Shown: positions 6,438-15,087 of the stretch, in pieces | How the letters are laid out: each line of letters starts with the position of its first letter | How positions within the stretch are numbered: position 1 is the stretch's first letter | DNA from: JAEUSE01 sp964648985 | GTDB lineage: Bacteria; Patescibacteriota; Doudnabacteria; UBA920 | Length of the DNA stretch: 64,000 nt | Assembly (NCBI GenBank): GCA_964648985.1 | Contig: CAZYMS010000005.1 | Coordinates: 1-64,000 of the forward strand | Direction: 5' to 3' | Notes under the pieces: generated by a model | The model's database searches: none | Seen by the model: the letters and a program-made list of their open reading frames with translations, nothing else | Told to the model about the DNA's origin: nothing | Made by a program: the position numbers and the translations under genes

Positions 6438-9074
6438 ATGAGTATATTCACTCAAACTCGAGTTTCGAAAATTGCTGGGCTCGCAGTAGTAGTGCTTCTT
6501 GCTGGGCTTATTGCACCAGTTACGGCACTTGTTCGTGCAAGCAATAGCAACCACATAATTGATGTAAACATCTCTTGTGACGTACAGCCAGAAAAAAATC
6601 CTTCCGGTTTTATAACTGGATGGCATTTTAGCGTATCTGGTTCACAGGCAAATGGCCCTACAACCGGGGTTAAAATCCACATGCCATGGGCTCCGTATGC
6701 CGTTGAGGGCCCTGGATCTGGAACGTATACGGAGTACACATCTCTCGGTAGTACCCCTCCGAATACCTGGACAGCAAGCGCTGAAACATTTCAACAGCCC
6801 GGATGGGCAGGCAGCCTTGTTCAGTGTAACTTTGATGTACCTCCACAGGAACCAAGCACTAACCCTGAATTGTCTGTGCTCAAGACAGGCCCTGCTACCG
6901 CAACTGCAGATACCGATATTACCTACTCTGTTACCGTAAAAAACAGCGGTAATGGCGATGCTCATGGGGTCAGCGTGTCCGATGTCTATGATCAGCAAAA
7001 ACTGAGCTTTGTTTCTGCAAATAGTACTGCATGTCAACCAGCGAGCAATGGCTCACCAATTGTACTTTGTACCATAGGTACGTTGCCTGCAGGTCAAACT
7101 CGCACTTTTACTTTTACTTTCCACATCAAACCTACTGCTGCTTGTACGCAAATTAGCAATAAAGCAGAAATGGGCGCCCAGGAAACTGTTGGCCAGCCTT
7201 GGAGCATGATTACTACAAATGTGACCTGTCCTGTTCCGACTCTTGTTTGTGCTCCTGCAAATCAGACAGTTAATGTAAACCAGACCACTACGGTAAGTGC
7301 AACTGGTGGTAACGGTACGTATGTATGGACCGCAACTGCTGGTACTCCTGCAACTGGAACAGGTAGCTCTTTTTCTACTAAATATACAACAAGCGGTGCC
7401 AAGACTATTAGCGTAACTTCTGCAGGCCAGACCGCAACTTGCGGTGTTACGGTGAACACGCCACCTCCACAGGTTGTCTGTACTCCAGCAACTCAGACAG
7501 TTAATGTAAACCAAGCTGCTAACTTCTCTGCAACTGGTGGTAACGGTACGTATGCATGGGTAGCTGCAAACGGTAGCCCTGCAAACGGAACCGGTACCAA
7601 TTTCTCTACAAGTTATACAACTTCTGGAAATAAATCCGTAACTGTTACCTCTGCTGGTCAGAGCGCAACGTGTGCAGTAGTAGTGAATATTCCTACAGCG
7701 CAGCTCGTCTGTACTCCAGCAACTCAGACAGTTAATGTAAACCAAGCTGCAACTTTTTCAGCTACCGGTGGCACTGGTACTTACACATGGACTGCTGTAA
7801 GTGGCGCTCCTGCTTCAGGTAGCGGCGCAACCTTCAGCACTGCCTATACTACTCAAGGGACAAAGAGTATTCAGGTAACGTCTGGCAATCAGACTGCTAC
7901 TTGTACCGCAATTGTAACTACCCCTGTTCAACCCCAACTTATCTGTACTCCAGCAATCCAAACAGTAAACGTAAACCAGGCTGCGGTAGTTTCTGCAACT
8001 GGTGGTAATGGTACCTATTCATGGGTTGCCCCTGGAGCAAGTTCTGCTAACCTCAACGGTCAGAATGTAAGCGTTGTGTATACGAACGCAGGCACTCGCA
8101 CCGTAACTGTAAATTCCGGAAACCAATCGGCAGCGTGTACTGTTGTAGTAAACCAGTTGAATCAGAACACTACTCTCTCTATAACTAAGCTCGTTCGCAA
8201 TGTAACCCAGCAGGGTACTTTTGCTGAAAATATTAGCAATGTAAAACCTGGTGATGTTCTCGAATACCAAATTCGTATTCGCAACACTGGTTCAGTAAAT
8301 GCAAATGCAGTACAGCTTGCAGACTTTATTAACCAGGCGAACTTGCTTACTGATTTTCGTGGTTTTACTGCTTCCCGTGGTTTTACCGGCCAGTTGCATA
8401 ACGGTACTATAAACTTTGCCGAAAGCTTGGCTCCAAACGCAGAAATTTTGGTTGGGTATAGCTACACTGCAGTTACTGGCATGAACAATGCGACCACGGT
8501 ATGTAATACTGCTACAGCTTCTTCGAGTAACAGCGGAACTATTTCCGATGTGGCTTGTGTTACTGGTAGCTCTGGCACAGTAAATCTTGTACTGTCTAAA
8601 AGCGCGTGGAACGATACCAAGAACGTAGACGCTACTACTAAGGCTGCAAGCCGTGAAGATTATATTACCTATAAACTCACTGTACGTAACACAGGAACGG
8701 CAGATGCACTGAATTATGTATTTAGCGATGATCTTTCTGGTGTGTTGCCACTTGCAGATGTTGCAGACCTTGGCGGCGGAACCATTACCGGTCAAACAAT
8801 TAGCTATCCTGCTTTGACCATACCGGCAAATGGAACTGTTACTAAAACATTCCGCGTACGCATAAAGTTTTTCCTTTCCCCAAGCATTAGTTACCAAATG
8901 ATTAATACCTTTGGTAATACCGTTACTGTAGTAATTAACCCGCCAACTCCATACGTTCCTCCACGCACTGGTGGATACGTAGATCTTCTGACTGGCGTAG
9001 GCTTTGCTGGTCTTCTCACTTCTGCATTTGTATTGCAGCGCAAGAAGAACATCTTCCGCCTCATCTTTACCTAA
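6438..9074 (+). CDS. large repeat-containing surface protein with DUF11-like domains
   Basis: 878 aa. Residues 1-36 are a signal peptide. A roughly 100-residue N-terminal domain is followed by a DUF11-type domain (LSVLKTGPATATADTDITYS), four near-identical repeats of about 77 residues (each with QTVNVNQ, SATGGNGTYxW and a TxTC end), two more DUF11-like domains, and a C-terminal PPRTGGY plus hydrophobic segment plus basic tail (QRKKN). That ending resembles a sorting signal, though it is not LPxTG and no sortase is seen here. DUF11 and Ig-like arrays are typical of extracellular stalks and adhesins. It is transcribed from its own promoter and ended by a strong terminator. Confidence 0.85.
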   Translation: MSIFTQTRVSKIAGLAVVVLLAGLIAPVTALVRASNSNHIIDVNISCDVQPEKNPSGFITGWHFSVSGSQANGPTTGVKIHMPWAPYAVEGPGSGTYTEYTSLGSTPPNTWTASAETFQQPGWAGSLVQCNFDVPPQEPSTNPELSVLKTGPATATADTDITYSVTVKNSGNGDAHGVSVSDVYDQQKLSFVSANSTACQPASNGSPIVLCTIGTLPAGQTRTFTFTFHIKPTAACTQISNKAEMGAQETVGQPWSMITTNVTCPVPTLVCAPANQTVNVNQTTTVSATGGNGTYVWTATAGTPATGTGSSFSTKYTTSGAKTISVTSAGQTATCGVTVNTPPPQVVCTPATQTVNVNQAANFSATGGNGTYAWVAANGSPANGTGTNFSTSYTTSGNKSVTVTSAGQSATCAVVVNIPTAQLVCTPATQTVNVNQAATFSATGGTGTYTWTAVSGAPASGSGATFSTAYTTQGTKSIQVTSGNQTATCTAIVTTPVQPQLICTPAIQTVNVNQAAVVSATGGNGTYSWVAPGASSANLNGQNVSVVYTNAGTRTVTVNSGNQSAACTVVVNQLNQNTTLSITKLVRNVTQQGTFAENISNVKPGDVLEYQIRIRNTGSVNANAVQLADFINQANLLTDFRGFTASRGFTGQLHNGTINFAESLAPNAEILVGYSYTAVTGMNNATTVCNTATASSSNSGTISDVACVTGSSGTVNLVLSKSAWNDTKNVDATTKAASREDYITYKLTVRNTGTADALNYVFSDDLSGVLPLADVADLGGGTITGQTISYPALTIPANGTVTKTFRVRIKFFLSPSISYQMINTFGNTVTVVINPPTPYVPPRTGGYVDLLTGVGFAGLLTSAFVLQRKKNIFRLIFT
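7246..8155 (+). repeat. four in-frame 231-234 bp coding repeats
   Basis: Repeat units begin near 7246, 7477, 7708 and 7942. Units 2 and 3 share almost unchanged nucleotide sequence at their beginnings (CAGACAGTTAATGTAAACCA), implying recent duplication or gene conversion. Each encodes one Ig-like module of the surface protein. Confidence 0.9.
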
Positions 9075-9090
9075 TAGTCTACGTAAATGC

Positions 9091-9123
9091 AAAAGCCCTG
9101 AGCGTGTATGCTCAGGGCTTTTT
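9091..9123 (+). terminator. intrinsic terminator of the surface-protein gene
   Basis: AAAAGCCCTGAGC (9091-9103) pairs with GCTCAGGGCTTTT (9110-9122) around a 6-base loop, with a T run. Confidence 0.93.
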
Positions 9124-9183
9124 GTGCATGAGAATTACTGGTGTGTGATACACTTAACATAAGAATTCATAGTTATAGATACA

Positions 9184-10932
9184 ATGGCAAATCAATACGT
9201 AACAGACTATATAAAAAGTGCTCGCGAGCAAGGTAAAACGGATGCAGAAATTCGCACTGTACTTAGTACTCACCCTGGGGTAACAGAAAATGATATTACA
9301 GAGGGTTTAACAGGACAAGTTTTCACCTTCGCTTCAGCGGACTCTGTACCTCCAGTATCACCTGCGTATCCTGCTACTGCGCCAGCGGCAAGGCCTGGAT
9401 TTGTCGGGAACATACCTACTACATCCGCTGAAGTGGTTTCTAGTAATCCGCGCAAAAGGAGTGGTATTAAACGAGTAGTCCTAACAGTGCTGGTAGTTCT
9501 TGTGTTGCTTATTGTTGCCGGTGTTGCCTACGCCCAGTACACGGGCACGTATTCCTTGTCATGGTTACCAGTAAGCTCTGAGAAGCTCTGGGCTAAATTC
9601 CAGGGGCAAACTGTTGACCAGGCAGTGCATAGCACGTTTAGTTTTAGCTATGAGGATAGTGGTTCAGATAGCGCAGTAAGCCCGTTTGGTGGAGTACTTA
9701 ACAATATAAAGGCTTCAGTGAGTGGAGATGCATATGCGAACGGAGCACGAACTGCAGATACTCTTGAGTCACAAAGCAACATTACGTATAGCTTGGCAAG
9801 TGGTAATACCAGCTTTTCTACTGGCCTTGAATTTCGTGTGGTAGGCAAAGCCTTGTATTTAAATATAGGGCAGAATCCGTTTTTATCCACCTTTATGATG
9901 GGTATGAGTGGTGGTATGGATAGTATGGGTGAACAGGATACTAAACGTTATGATTGGATTAAAATAAGTCTTGATCCAAAGTTTTTGGAGGAGCTTGGCG
10001 GTGACGAAGGCGTGGGGGATACAGAAATAAAAACCATTATTGACCAGCGCTATTGGCAGGACCTGGCAAGTCAGTGGAAAAAGCAGGACTTTCTTGAAAA
10101 ACCCAAGTATATTGGTTCTGAAACAGTGAGTGGTGTGGCCACTTTGCATTATCAGACAAATATTAAAAAAGATGTTGTGCGTCAGGCTATGACCGATGTG
10201 CTGACGAAAGTAATGGCGAGCAGTGATGCAGAGAGTAAGAAAGCCGCAGAAACTTTTGTTTCTGGAATGATAGATAAGCTTCAAGTTCAAAGCGTAGATA
10301 TATGGGTAGGTAAGCGTGATGCCGCCGTTTATAAAGTGACGGTACAGAGCAATGCTCCTTCAGTAGCAAGTTTTGCAAAGGCTATGGAAGACGAAAGCAA
10401 GGCAGAAATGGACGCGTATAATGCAGCCTGCAGTGACTATACCAAGCCGTGCAATCCTCCAGCATCGCTTTCTACTGAAGAGCGCATACAGAAGCTGCTT
10501 GCAGCCTTGGAATTTAATGCAAGGTTTAAATTAGATATGCTATTTTACGACTATGGAAAGACTCAGGCAGTAGAAGCGCCAAAAGATTTTCTCGATGCAG
10601 GTAAGGAGCTTCAGGGGGCTCGGAGCATGTCCCGTGATGCGAAGCGTTTATCTGATGTACGTCAGCTCGCTTCTGCGTTAGAGCTGTATTTTAACGACAA
10701 TAATAAATATCCAAACCAGCTTAGTGACTTGACCGCTGCCGGGCAGTATACCTACTTGGGTATAGTTCCCACTCCGCCTACGGAACTCGATGGTACTTGC
10801 ACAGCAGAGCAGAATAAATACACCTATACTCTTACAGCGCCATTGGACTACCGTCTTCTCTTCTGTTTGGGTGCCCAGACAGGCGGTTACAGTGCTGGCG
10901 TAAGAACACTGAGTCCTGCAGGTATACAGTAG
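9184..10932 (+). CDS. single-pass membrane protein with a pseudopilin-like C-terminal segment
   Basis: 582 aa. The N-terminal 35 residues (YVTDYIKSAREQGKTDAEIR) form a small helical module often seen in Patescibacteria proteins. One membrane helix lies at about 94-116, so most of the chain is outside. The middle (130-475) is a lipoprotein-like beta/alpha region of unknown function. The last 110 residues begin SMSRDAKRLSDVRQLASALE and continue ELYFNDNNKYP, very like the region after the first helix of type IV pilins and pseudopilins, including the pilin at 59084 (KSRDVKRLADLKQIITALDL). There is no prepilin signal, so the pilin-like part is fused to a different membrane anchor. Follows the surface-protein terminator and ends before its own terminator. 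Confidence 0.65.
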   Translation: MANQYVTDYIKSAREQGKTDAEIRTVLSTHPGVTENDITEGLTGQVFTFASADSVPPVSPAYPATAPAARPGFVGNIPTTSAEVVSSNPRKRSGIKRVVLTVLVVLVLLIVAGVAYAQYTGTYSLSWLPVSSEKLWAKFQGQTVDQAVHSTFSFSYEDSGSDSAVSPFGGVLNNIKASVSGDAYANGARTADTLESQSNITYSLASGNTSFSTGLEFRVVGKALYLNIGQNPFLSTFMMGMSGGMDSMGEQDTKRYDWIKISLDPKFLEELGGDEGVGDTEIKTIIDQRYWQDLASQWKKQDFLEKPKYIGSETVSGVATLHYQTNIKKDVVRQAMTDVLTKVMASSDAESKKAAETFVSGMIDKLQVQSVDIWVGKRDAAVYKVTVQSNAPSVASFAKAMEDESKAEMDAYNAACSDYTKPCNPPASLSTEERIQKLLAALEFNARFKLDMLFYDYGKTQAVEAPKDFLDAGKELQGARSMSRDAKRLSDVRQLASALELYFNDNNKYPNQLSDLTAAGQYTYLGIVPTPPTELDGTCTAEQNKYTYTLTAPLDYRLLFCLGAQTGGYSAGVRTLSPAGIQ

Positions 10933-10950
10933 TTATTACATTTAGATTTA

Positions 10951-10990
10951 TATAAAACCACTGTGCGCGCTGGCGCTCGGTGGTTTTATA
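10951..10990 (+). terminator. terminator-like hairpin after the pseudopilin-tailed gene
   Basis: TATAAAACCAC (10951-10961) pairs with GTGGTTTTATA (10980-10990), with GC-rich sequence in the loop. Confidence 0.75.
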
Positions 10991-11116
10991 TGTCGACCCA
11001 GCAACTAATAGGATGGAGTTGTGTGGATAATCTTTATATTAATACAGCAAGGTTATAGTATCTCGACTCATATTTATCTTATATTTACAAACTATTTTTA
11101 TAACAGAGAAAATATT

Positions 11117-11146
11117 TTGACATGGAGTTCCAAATTTTTTTACAAT
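11117..11146 (+). promoter_or_regulatory. sigma-70 promoter
   Basis: TTGACA (11117-11122), 18-base spacer containing a T run, TACAAT (11141-11146). It precedes the ATG at 11262 by about 115 bases. Confidence 0.65.
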
Positions 11147-11261
11147 GGTTGTACCCGTTCCTCCGTGCTTGAGCATAACCGCCAGCCGAGGCGGGCATTT
11201 TATTTATATTTACGCTCTTGTGTTACTATTACTATAGTACTAGATCGACAGAAACAAAAAG

Positions 11262-12434
11262 ATGAAAATTAAACGAGTCTATATAGGTGGGTGGTTTCAA
11301 AGAACAACCCTACATCTTACTGAGGTGTGGGATGTGTTTAAAAACGGTAAGTCTGGGTTGGGTTTCAATAAGAGGCAACTTGATGCTATTCAGAAACTAG
11401 TTTCCATTGAACACATTAGCAGAGAAAACGGTAAACTGGAGTATATCCTTATCTCCACTACCTCTGGTATTGAGTATCGTATATACGAAGACGGACTTAT
11501 TGTACTCGAAAAAGGGATTGTCTCCCTCCAAAAAGATGTGGCAGCACTAAAGACGTATTATGACACGCGTCTGTCCAAGGCTTTATCGGTCGTTTTCAGT
11601 AAGGGTGCTCCTGTGCCCAAGGAATTGGCCAATATACAAACTATATTGCCTTATATACTCACTGTGGAAGATGCGACTAAAGCTGAAGTGCAAAAGCTTT
11701 ATAGAGATTTTAAGGAAGATATATACTCTACATTACAGACAAAAAATGTAGAGGTGTATAGGGGCGCTGGACTTATTGTTATTAATAATCTGAAAGACCA
11801 GCAGCTTACCCGAGAAATAATAGAGTCCCAAATATTTTTCAGAGAGTTTAAGACTCAACTGCATCGGTATTTAACTATTCACCGAATTGTCTGGGAGAAG
11901 ATCGCACACATAAAAGAACAAGAATTTATCGCGGGGAGCGATGTGGACACGTATAGGGGGGAGCTGGGAGATATACAGAAAACAATAGATCTTATTGGTG
12001 CGCGTATAAATCAGATGGGCGTCTATATTCGCACGCGACAAAAAATAACGGACATTGAAAGTATAGATGCATATCTTAATCCATTGTTCCAATTTAAGTT
12101 CGAAACGTTGCAGGATACCCAAGAATACATTAAATATTTGTGGGATATGACCAAGCAATACTTAGCTTCTGCGTTGGAATCGTTTTCGGAGATTCAGAAT
12201 AAAAGCACTAAGAATAGTATTGCCTCGCTCCAGGTTATTACTACCATTGGAGTAGTTGCGGCTATTCTGGGGTATCTAGCTCGAGACACCTGGCCAAAGT
12301 TTACAGGTATTGGCGCTTTTTACTTTGTACTTCTCCTTATTATGACCGCGTTCCTAAACTGGGTCATAGCACGAATTTACCGAAATAAACGCTATCGACT
12401 CGGCGGCGCGCATATTGTGAAGGATATAAAATAG
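11262..12434 (+). CDS. membrane protein with cytoplasmic helical domain and two C-terminal membrane helices
   Basis: 390 aa. The first 310 residues are hydrophilic and largely helical, with a likely coiled coil around 250-310. Two hydrophobic helices (about 325-341 and 350-370) separated by a short loop end in a basic tail. This layout recalls CorA-type and RMD1-type proteins (long soluble domain then helical hairpin), but no GMN-type signature is present, so magnesium transport is not claimed. The gene lies 29 bases before the MutY-like gene and is probably cotranscribed with it. Confidence 0.6.
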   Translation: MKIKRVYIGGWFQRTTLHLTEVWDVFKNGKSGLGFNKRQLDAIQKLVSIEHISRENGKLEYILISTTSGIEYRIYEDGLIVLEKGIVSLQKDVAALKTYYDTRLSKALSVVFSKGAPVPKELANIQTILPYILTVEDATKAEVQKLYRDFKEDIYSTLQTKNVEVYRGAGLIVINNLKDQQLTREIIESQIFFREFKTQLHRYLTIHRIVWEKIAHIKEQEFIAGSDVDTYRGELGDIQKTIDLIGARINQMGVYIRTRQKITDIESIDAYLNPLFQFKFETLQDTQEYIKYLWDMTKQYLASALESFSEIQNKSTKNSIASLQVITTIGVVAAILGYLARDTWPKFTGIGAFYFVLLLIMTAFLNWVIARIYRNKRYRLGGAHIVKDIK

Positions 12435-12463
12435 CCTAGCGGCATAGTGTTATAGTTACCTAT

Positions 12464-13282
12464 ATGGTTTCAACACGAGATATGGCTGCGTTTCAGAATG
12501 CTGTCTGGGCATACTATAAGAAGAGTGGCAGGCATGGTTTGTTGTGGAGAAAAACTAACGATCCATATAGAGTTTTGGTTTCAGAGTTAATGTTGCAGCA
12601 AACCCAGGTCAGTAGAGTGACGGTAAAATACAAAGATTTTCTAGAACAATTTCCTACAATACAGTCGCTTGCCCGTGCGACGCTTGCTGATGTGCTTAGG
12701 GCATGGCAGGGACTTGGATATAATCGCCGCGCCAAGTTTTTGCACGCACTCGCAAGAGAGGTTATGCAAAATTATAGAGGAAAGTTGCCCTCTGCAGAAG
12801 CTGAGCTTATGCAACTACCGGGGATAGGGCGGGCAACTGCAGCCGCTGTTATGGCATTTGCCTTTAATAAGCCTACGGTGTATCTGGAAACAAACGTACG
12901 GAGTGTGTTTTTGCATCATTTTTTTAAAGATGTAAATGAAGTAGCCGACAGTGAACTATTGCCGCTTATTGGACGAGCGGCGCAGGGGCAAGATGCTCGC
13001 GAATGGAACTGGGCACTATTGGATTATGGATCATATGTAAAAAACACTTTTGGCAACCCTAATGTGCGGAGTAGGCATTATATCAAGCAAAGTAAATTTG
13101 AAGGATCCAATAGACAAATACGAGGTGCTGTGTTGCGCGCCTTAGAAAAAGTAGCAACCAGTGAAACACAGCTCATATATCAGTTGCAATTTGATCCATT
13201 AAAGACTGAGAAGGTAATAGAGGGCTTGTTGAAAGAACAGTTAATATCAAATAAGAGTGGAAAACTATACCTCGGTTCCTAA
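12464..13282 (+). CDS. MutY-like A/G-specific adenine glycosylase without Fe-S cluster
   Basis: 272 aa HhH-GPD base-excision DNA glycosylase. The MutY signature LVSELMLQQTQV contains the catalytic Glu (residue 41). The helix-hairpin-helix reads LPGIGRATA (118-126). Two departures from textbook MutY are visible: the catalytic Asp position is Glu (YLETNVRSV, residue 142, where MutY has LDGNV), and the four-Cys iron-sulfur loop after DYGSYVKNT is missing, with no Cys there. The C-terminal NUDIX-like domain that recognises 8-oxoG is replaced by a short helical tail. It probably removes A opposite damaged G, but specificity is uncertain. Confidence 0.8.
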   Translation: MVSTRDMAAFQNAVWAYYKKSGRHGLLWRKTNDPYRVLVSELMLQQTQVSRVTVKYKDFLEQFPTIQSLARATLADVLRAWQGLGYNRRAKFLHALAREVMQNYRGKLPSAEAELMQLPGIGRATAAAVMAFAFNKPTVYLETNVRSVFLHHFFKDVNEVADSELLPLIGRAAQGQDAREWNWALLDYGSYVKNTFGNPNVRSRHYIKQSKFEGSNRQIRGAVLRALEKVATSETQLIYQLQFDPLKTEKVIEGLLKEQLISNKSGKLYLGS

Positions 13283-13303
13283 TTACAATGGTGCCCATTG
13301 TAA
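13283..13303. promoter_or_regulatory. 21-bp palindrome, possible operator
   Basis: TTACAATGG-TGC-CCATTGTAA with perfect 9-bp arms, directly after the MutY-like stop and 22 bases before the ABC permease start. Its core is shared with both arms of the terminator at 2820-2865. A three-base centre favours a protein-binding site over an RNA hairpin. Confidence 0.5.
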
Positions 13304-13324
13304 TAAGCATGATATCATTTACAT

Positions 13325-14044
13325 ATGAGGCGATACGTAAAAATTTACAAAAAACGAATACATATTTTTTGGACATTTTTAATTGTGCTATTGCCTTTCG
13401 TGTTTGTTTTATTTATTGGCACGCTTTCATATAGTGAAAAAATAAGTTTTGTAGGAGACTTGGTATCTTCGTCATGGCGCTTGCTTGTTGCGTATATAGT
13501 TTCTTTGTTCATTGCTACGTTTCTCGGTGTTACGTTATCACGAGGGAAAGTTGGGGCATTTACATTGCCATTATTCGACGTACTACAAAGTTTTCCCACG
13601 TTTGCCATGTTGCCTTTGGCAGTAAATTTTTTCGGTCCAAGCAGTACTACGGTTATTATATTCTTAATAATTACTGTTGTTTGGCCCATGCTATTCGCTA
13701 TTATTAGTTCTCAAAAATTAATTAAAAGCGGATGGGAAGAAGCGGCAACGGTCTACGGCGCAACCGGGTGGAGAAGAGTCGTATATTTTGCGTTGCCTAT
13801 TGCCGCTCCTGGTATTGTGACCGGATCTATAGTTGGCCTGGGTGAGGGATGGGAAGCAGTAGTCGGCGCAGAAATAATTGTCGGCCTTAAGAGTCATGGT
13901 CTCGGTGGTTTTTTTAATGGAAGCAGCGAGTCGGGTCACTTAGTATTCTTTGGCGTTATGGCACTCCTGCTATTTATTTTCGCATTGAACCACCTTATAT
14001 GGTTACCACTGTTGGAGAAGAGTCATAAACTTTTGACTGAATAA
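13325..14044 (+). CDS. ABC transporter permease (SsuC/TauC-type)
   Basis: 239 aa with about six membrane helices. The EAA loop, where the ATPase docks, is at WEEAATVYGATGWRRVVYFALPIAAPGIVTG; this pattern is typical of the nitrate/sulfonate/taurine importer family (BPD_transp_1). It pairs with the ATPase at 14197. No substrate-binding protein gene is next to it, so the substrate cannot be named. The first 15 residues are very basic. Confidence 0.88.
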   Translation: MRRYVKIYKKRIHIFWTFLIVLLPFVFVLFIGTLSYSEKISFVGDLVSSSWRLLVAYIVSLFIATFLGVTLSRGKVGAFTLPLFDVLQSFPTFAMLPLAVNFFGPSSTTVIIFLIITVVWPMLFAIISSQKLIKSGWEEAATVYGATGWRRVVYFALPIAAPGIVTGSIVGLGEGWEAVVGAEIIVGLKSHGLGGFFNGSSESGHLVFFGVMALLLFIFALNHLIWLPLLEKSHKLLTE

Positions 14045-14068
14045 TTAGATTGCGTATGTTTTTATTTT

Positions 14069-14176
14069 CCTACTAATTACTAATTTTTACGAATATACTA
14101 ATACTCATTCGCAACAATTATACATAAAGCGTCCCTCTCAGAATTAGTATATTAGTACGTATAGGTAATTAGTAGG
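14069..14176 (+). repeat. paired-word element before the ABC ATPase
   Basis: CCTACTAATTAC (14069-14080) is the exact complement of GTAATTAGTAGG (14165-14176). Between them, ACTAATA-type words on the left face TATTAGT-type words on the right. It ends 20 bases before the ATG. Confidence 0.8.
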
Positions 14177-14196
14177 GCGAAGATTATATAACTTTC

Positions 14197-15083
14197 ATGC
14201 TACGCAAAAAGATTCTTATAAAAGTTGAAAACGTTACCAGGCACTTTGAGGAAGATGACAAACGTACGCCTGTGTTGCGAGNNNNNNNNNNNNNNNNNNN
14301 NNNNNNNNNNNNNNNNNNNNNNNNNNNNNNNNNNNNNNNNNNNNNNNNNNNNNNNNNNNNNNNNNNNNNNNNNNNNNNNNNGAAAACGTTACCAGGCACT
14401 TTGAGGAAGATGACAAACGTACGCCTGTGTTGCGAGATATTGACCTAACTGTGTATGAGCATGAGTTTTTAATGTTGCTCGGCCCTTCGGGCAGCGGTAA
14501 GTCCACACTGCTTCGCCTACTTTCCGGGCTTGCAGAACCAGATGGGGGAGTCATAAAAAAGGCGAATATAAATACTTCGTTTGTGTTTCAGGATTTCGCG
14601 CTGTTTCCCTGGCTGACTATTTCTCAAAACATTGGTTTTGGTTTGCAAATGAATGGTACCGCGGAAAGTGTGCGGCACCGCATTGTTCATGGTTTAATAG
14701 AAGAGATGGGGTTAACTGGTTTTGAGCATGCGTATCCACGTGAGCTTTCTGGTGGTATGAAGCAGCGGGTAGGTATAGCCAGGGCTTTGGCCGTAAACCC
14801 AAAGGTGATATTTTTTGATGAACCATTTTCTGCCTTGGACACATTTACAGCCAATAAACTCCGCTCGGAAGTGCTTAAAATATGGCAGGAACGAAAAATA
14901 ACAATAGTTATGGTAACTCATTCAGTTGAAGAGGCCTTGTTTATGTCCGATAGAATTGCTATTTTAACTCAAAGGCCAGCCATTATAGAAAAGGTAATAG
15001 AAAATCCTTTCTCTCGGCCTCGCAATGTCCATTCTCAAGAATTCGTTGAGATGGTCGATAAAATATCTAAAATGGTAGAGTAA
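14197..15083 (+). CDS. ABC transporter ATP-binding protein (SsuB/TauB-type), interrupted by an artefactual gap
   Basis: As assembled, 100 N at 14282-14381 break the frame, but the 55 bases before and after the gap are identical. Removing one copy and the N gives 732 bases, 243 aa, in one frame. Motifs: Walker A GPSGSGKST, Q-loop FQDFALFPWLT, signature LSGGMKQRVGIARAL, Walker B VIFFDEPFSALD, H-loop VTHSVEEAL. It powers the permease at 13325. The start ATG at 14197 has no Shine-Dalgarno sequence. The downstream GTG at 14427 is not a real start. Confidence 0.9.
14282..14381. other. assembly gap (100 N), artefact
   Basis: The sequence 14227-14281 is repeated exactly at 14382-14436 (55 bases). 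The two contigs overlap; the N run does not represent missing sequence. Confidence 0.95.
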
Positions 15084-15087
15084 TTTT

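Larger units (their letters stand above)
10933..11261. other. gene-free stretch with terminator and promoter
   Basis: Apart from the terminator at 10951-10990 and the promoter at 11117-11146 this is AT-rich sequence. An 83-codon open frame at 11021-11272 crosses the promoter and has no recognisable protein features, so it is not called. Confidence 0.6.

Noticed and set aside
11021..11272. 83-codon open frame
   Set aside because: It crosses a good promoter, overlaps the next gene's start, and shows no domain or signal features.
14427..15083. A short ABC ATPase starting at GTG 14427, and a broken rpsG
   Set aside because: Both are artefacts of the N runs; collapsing the 55-base overlap gives single intact frames.
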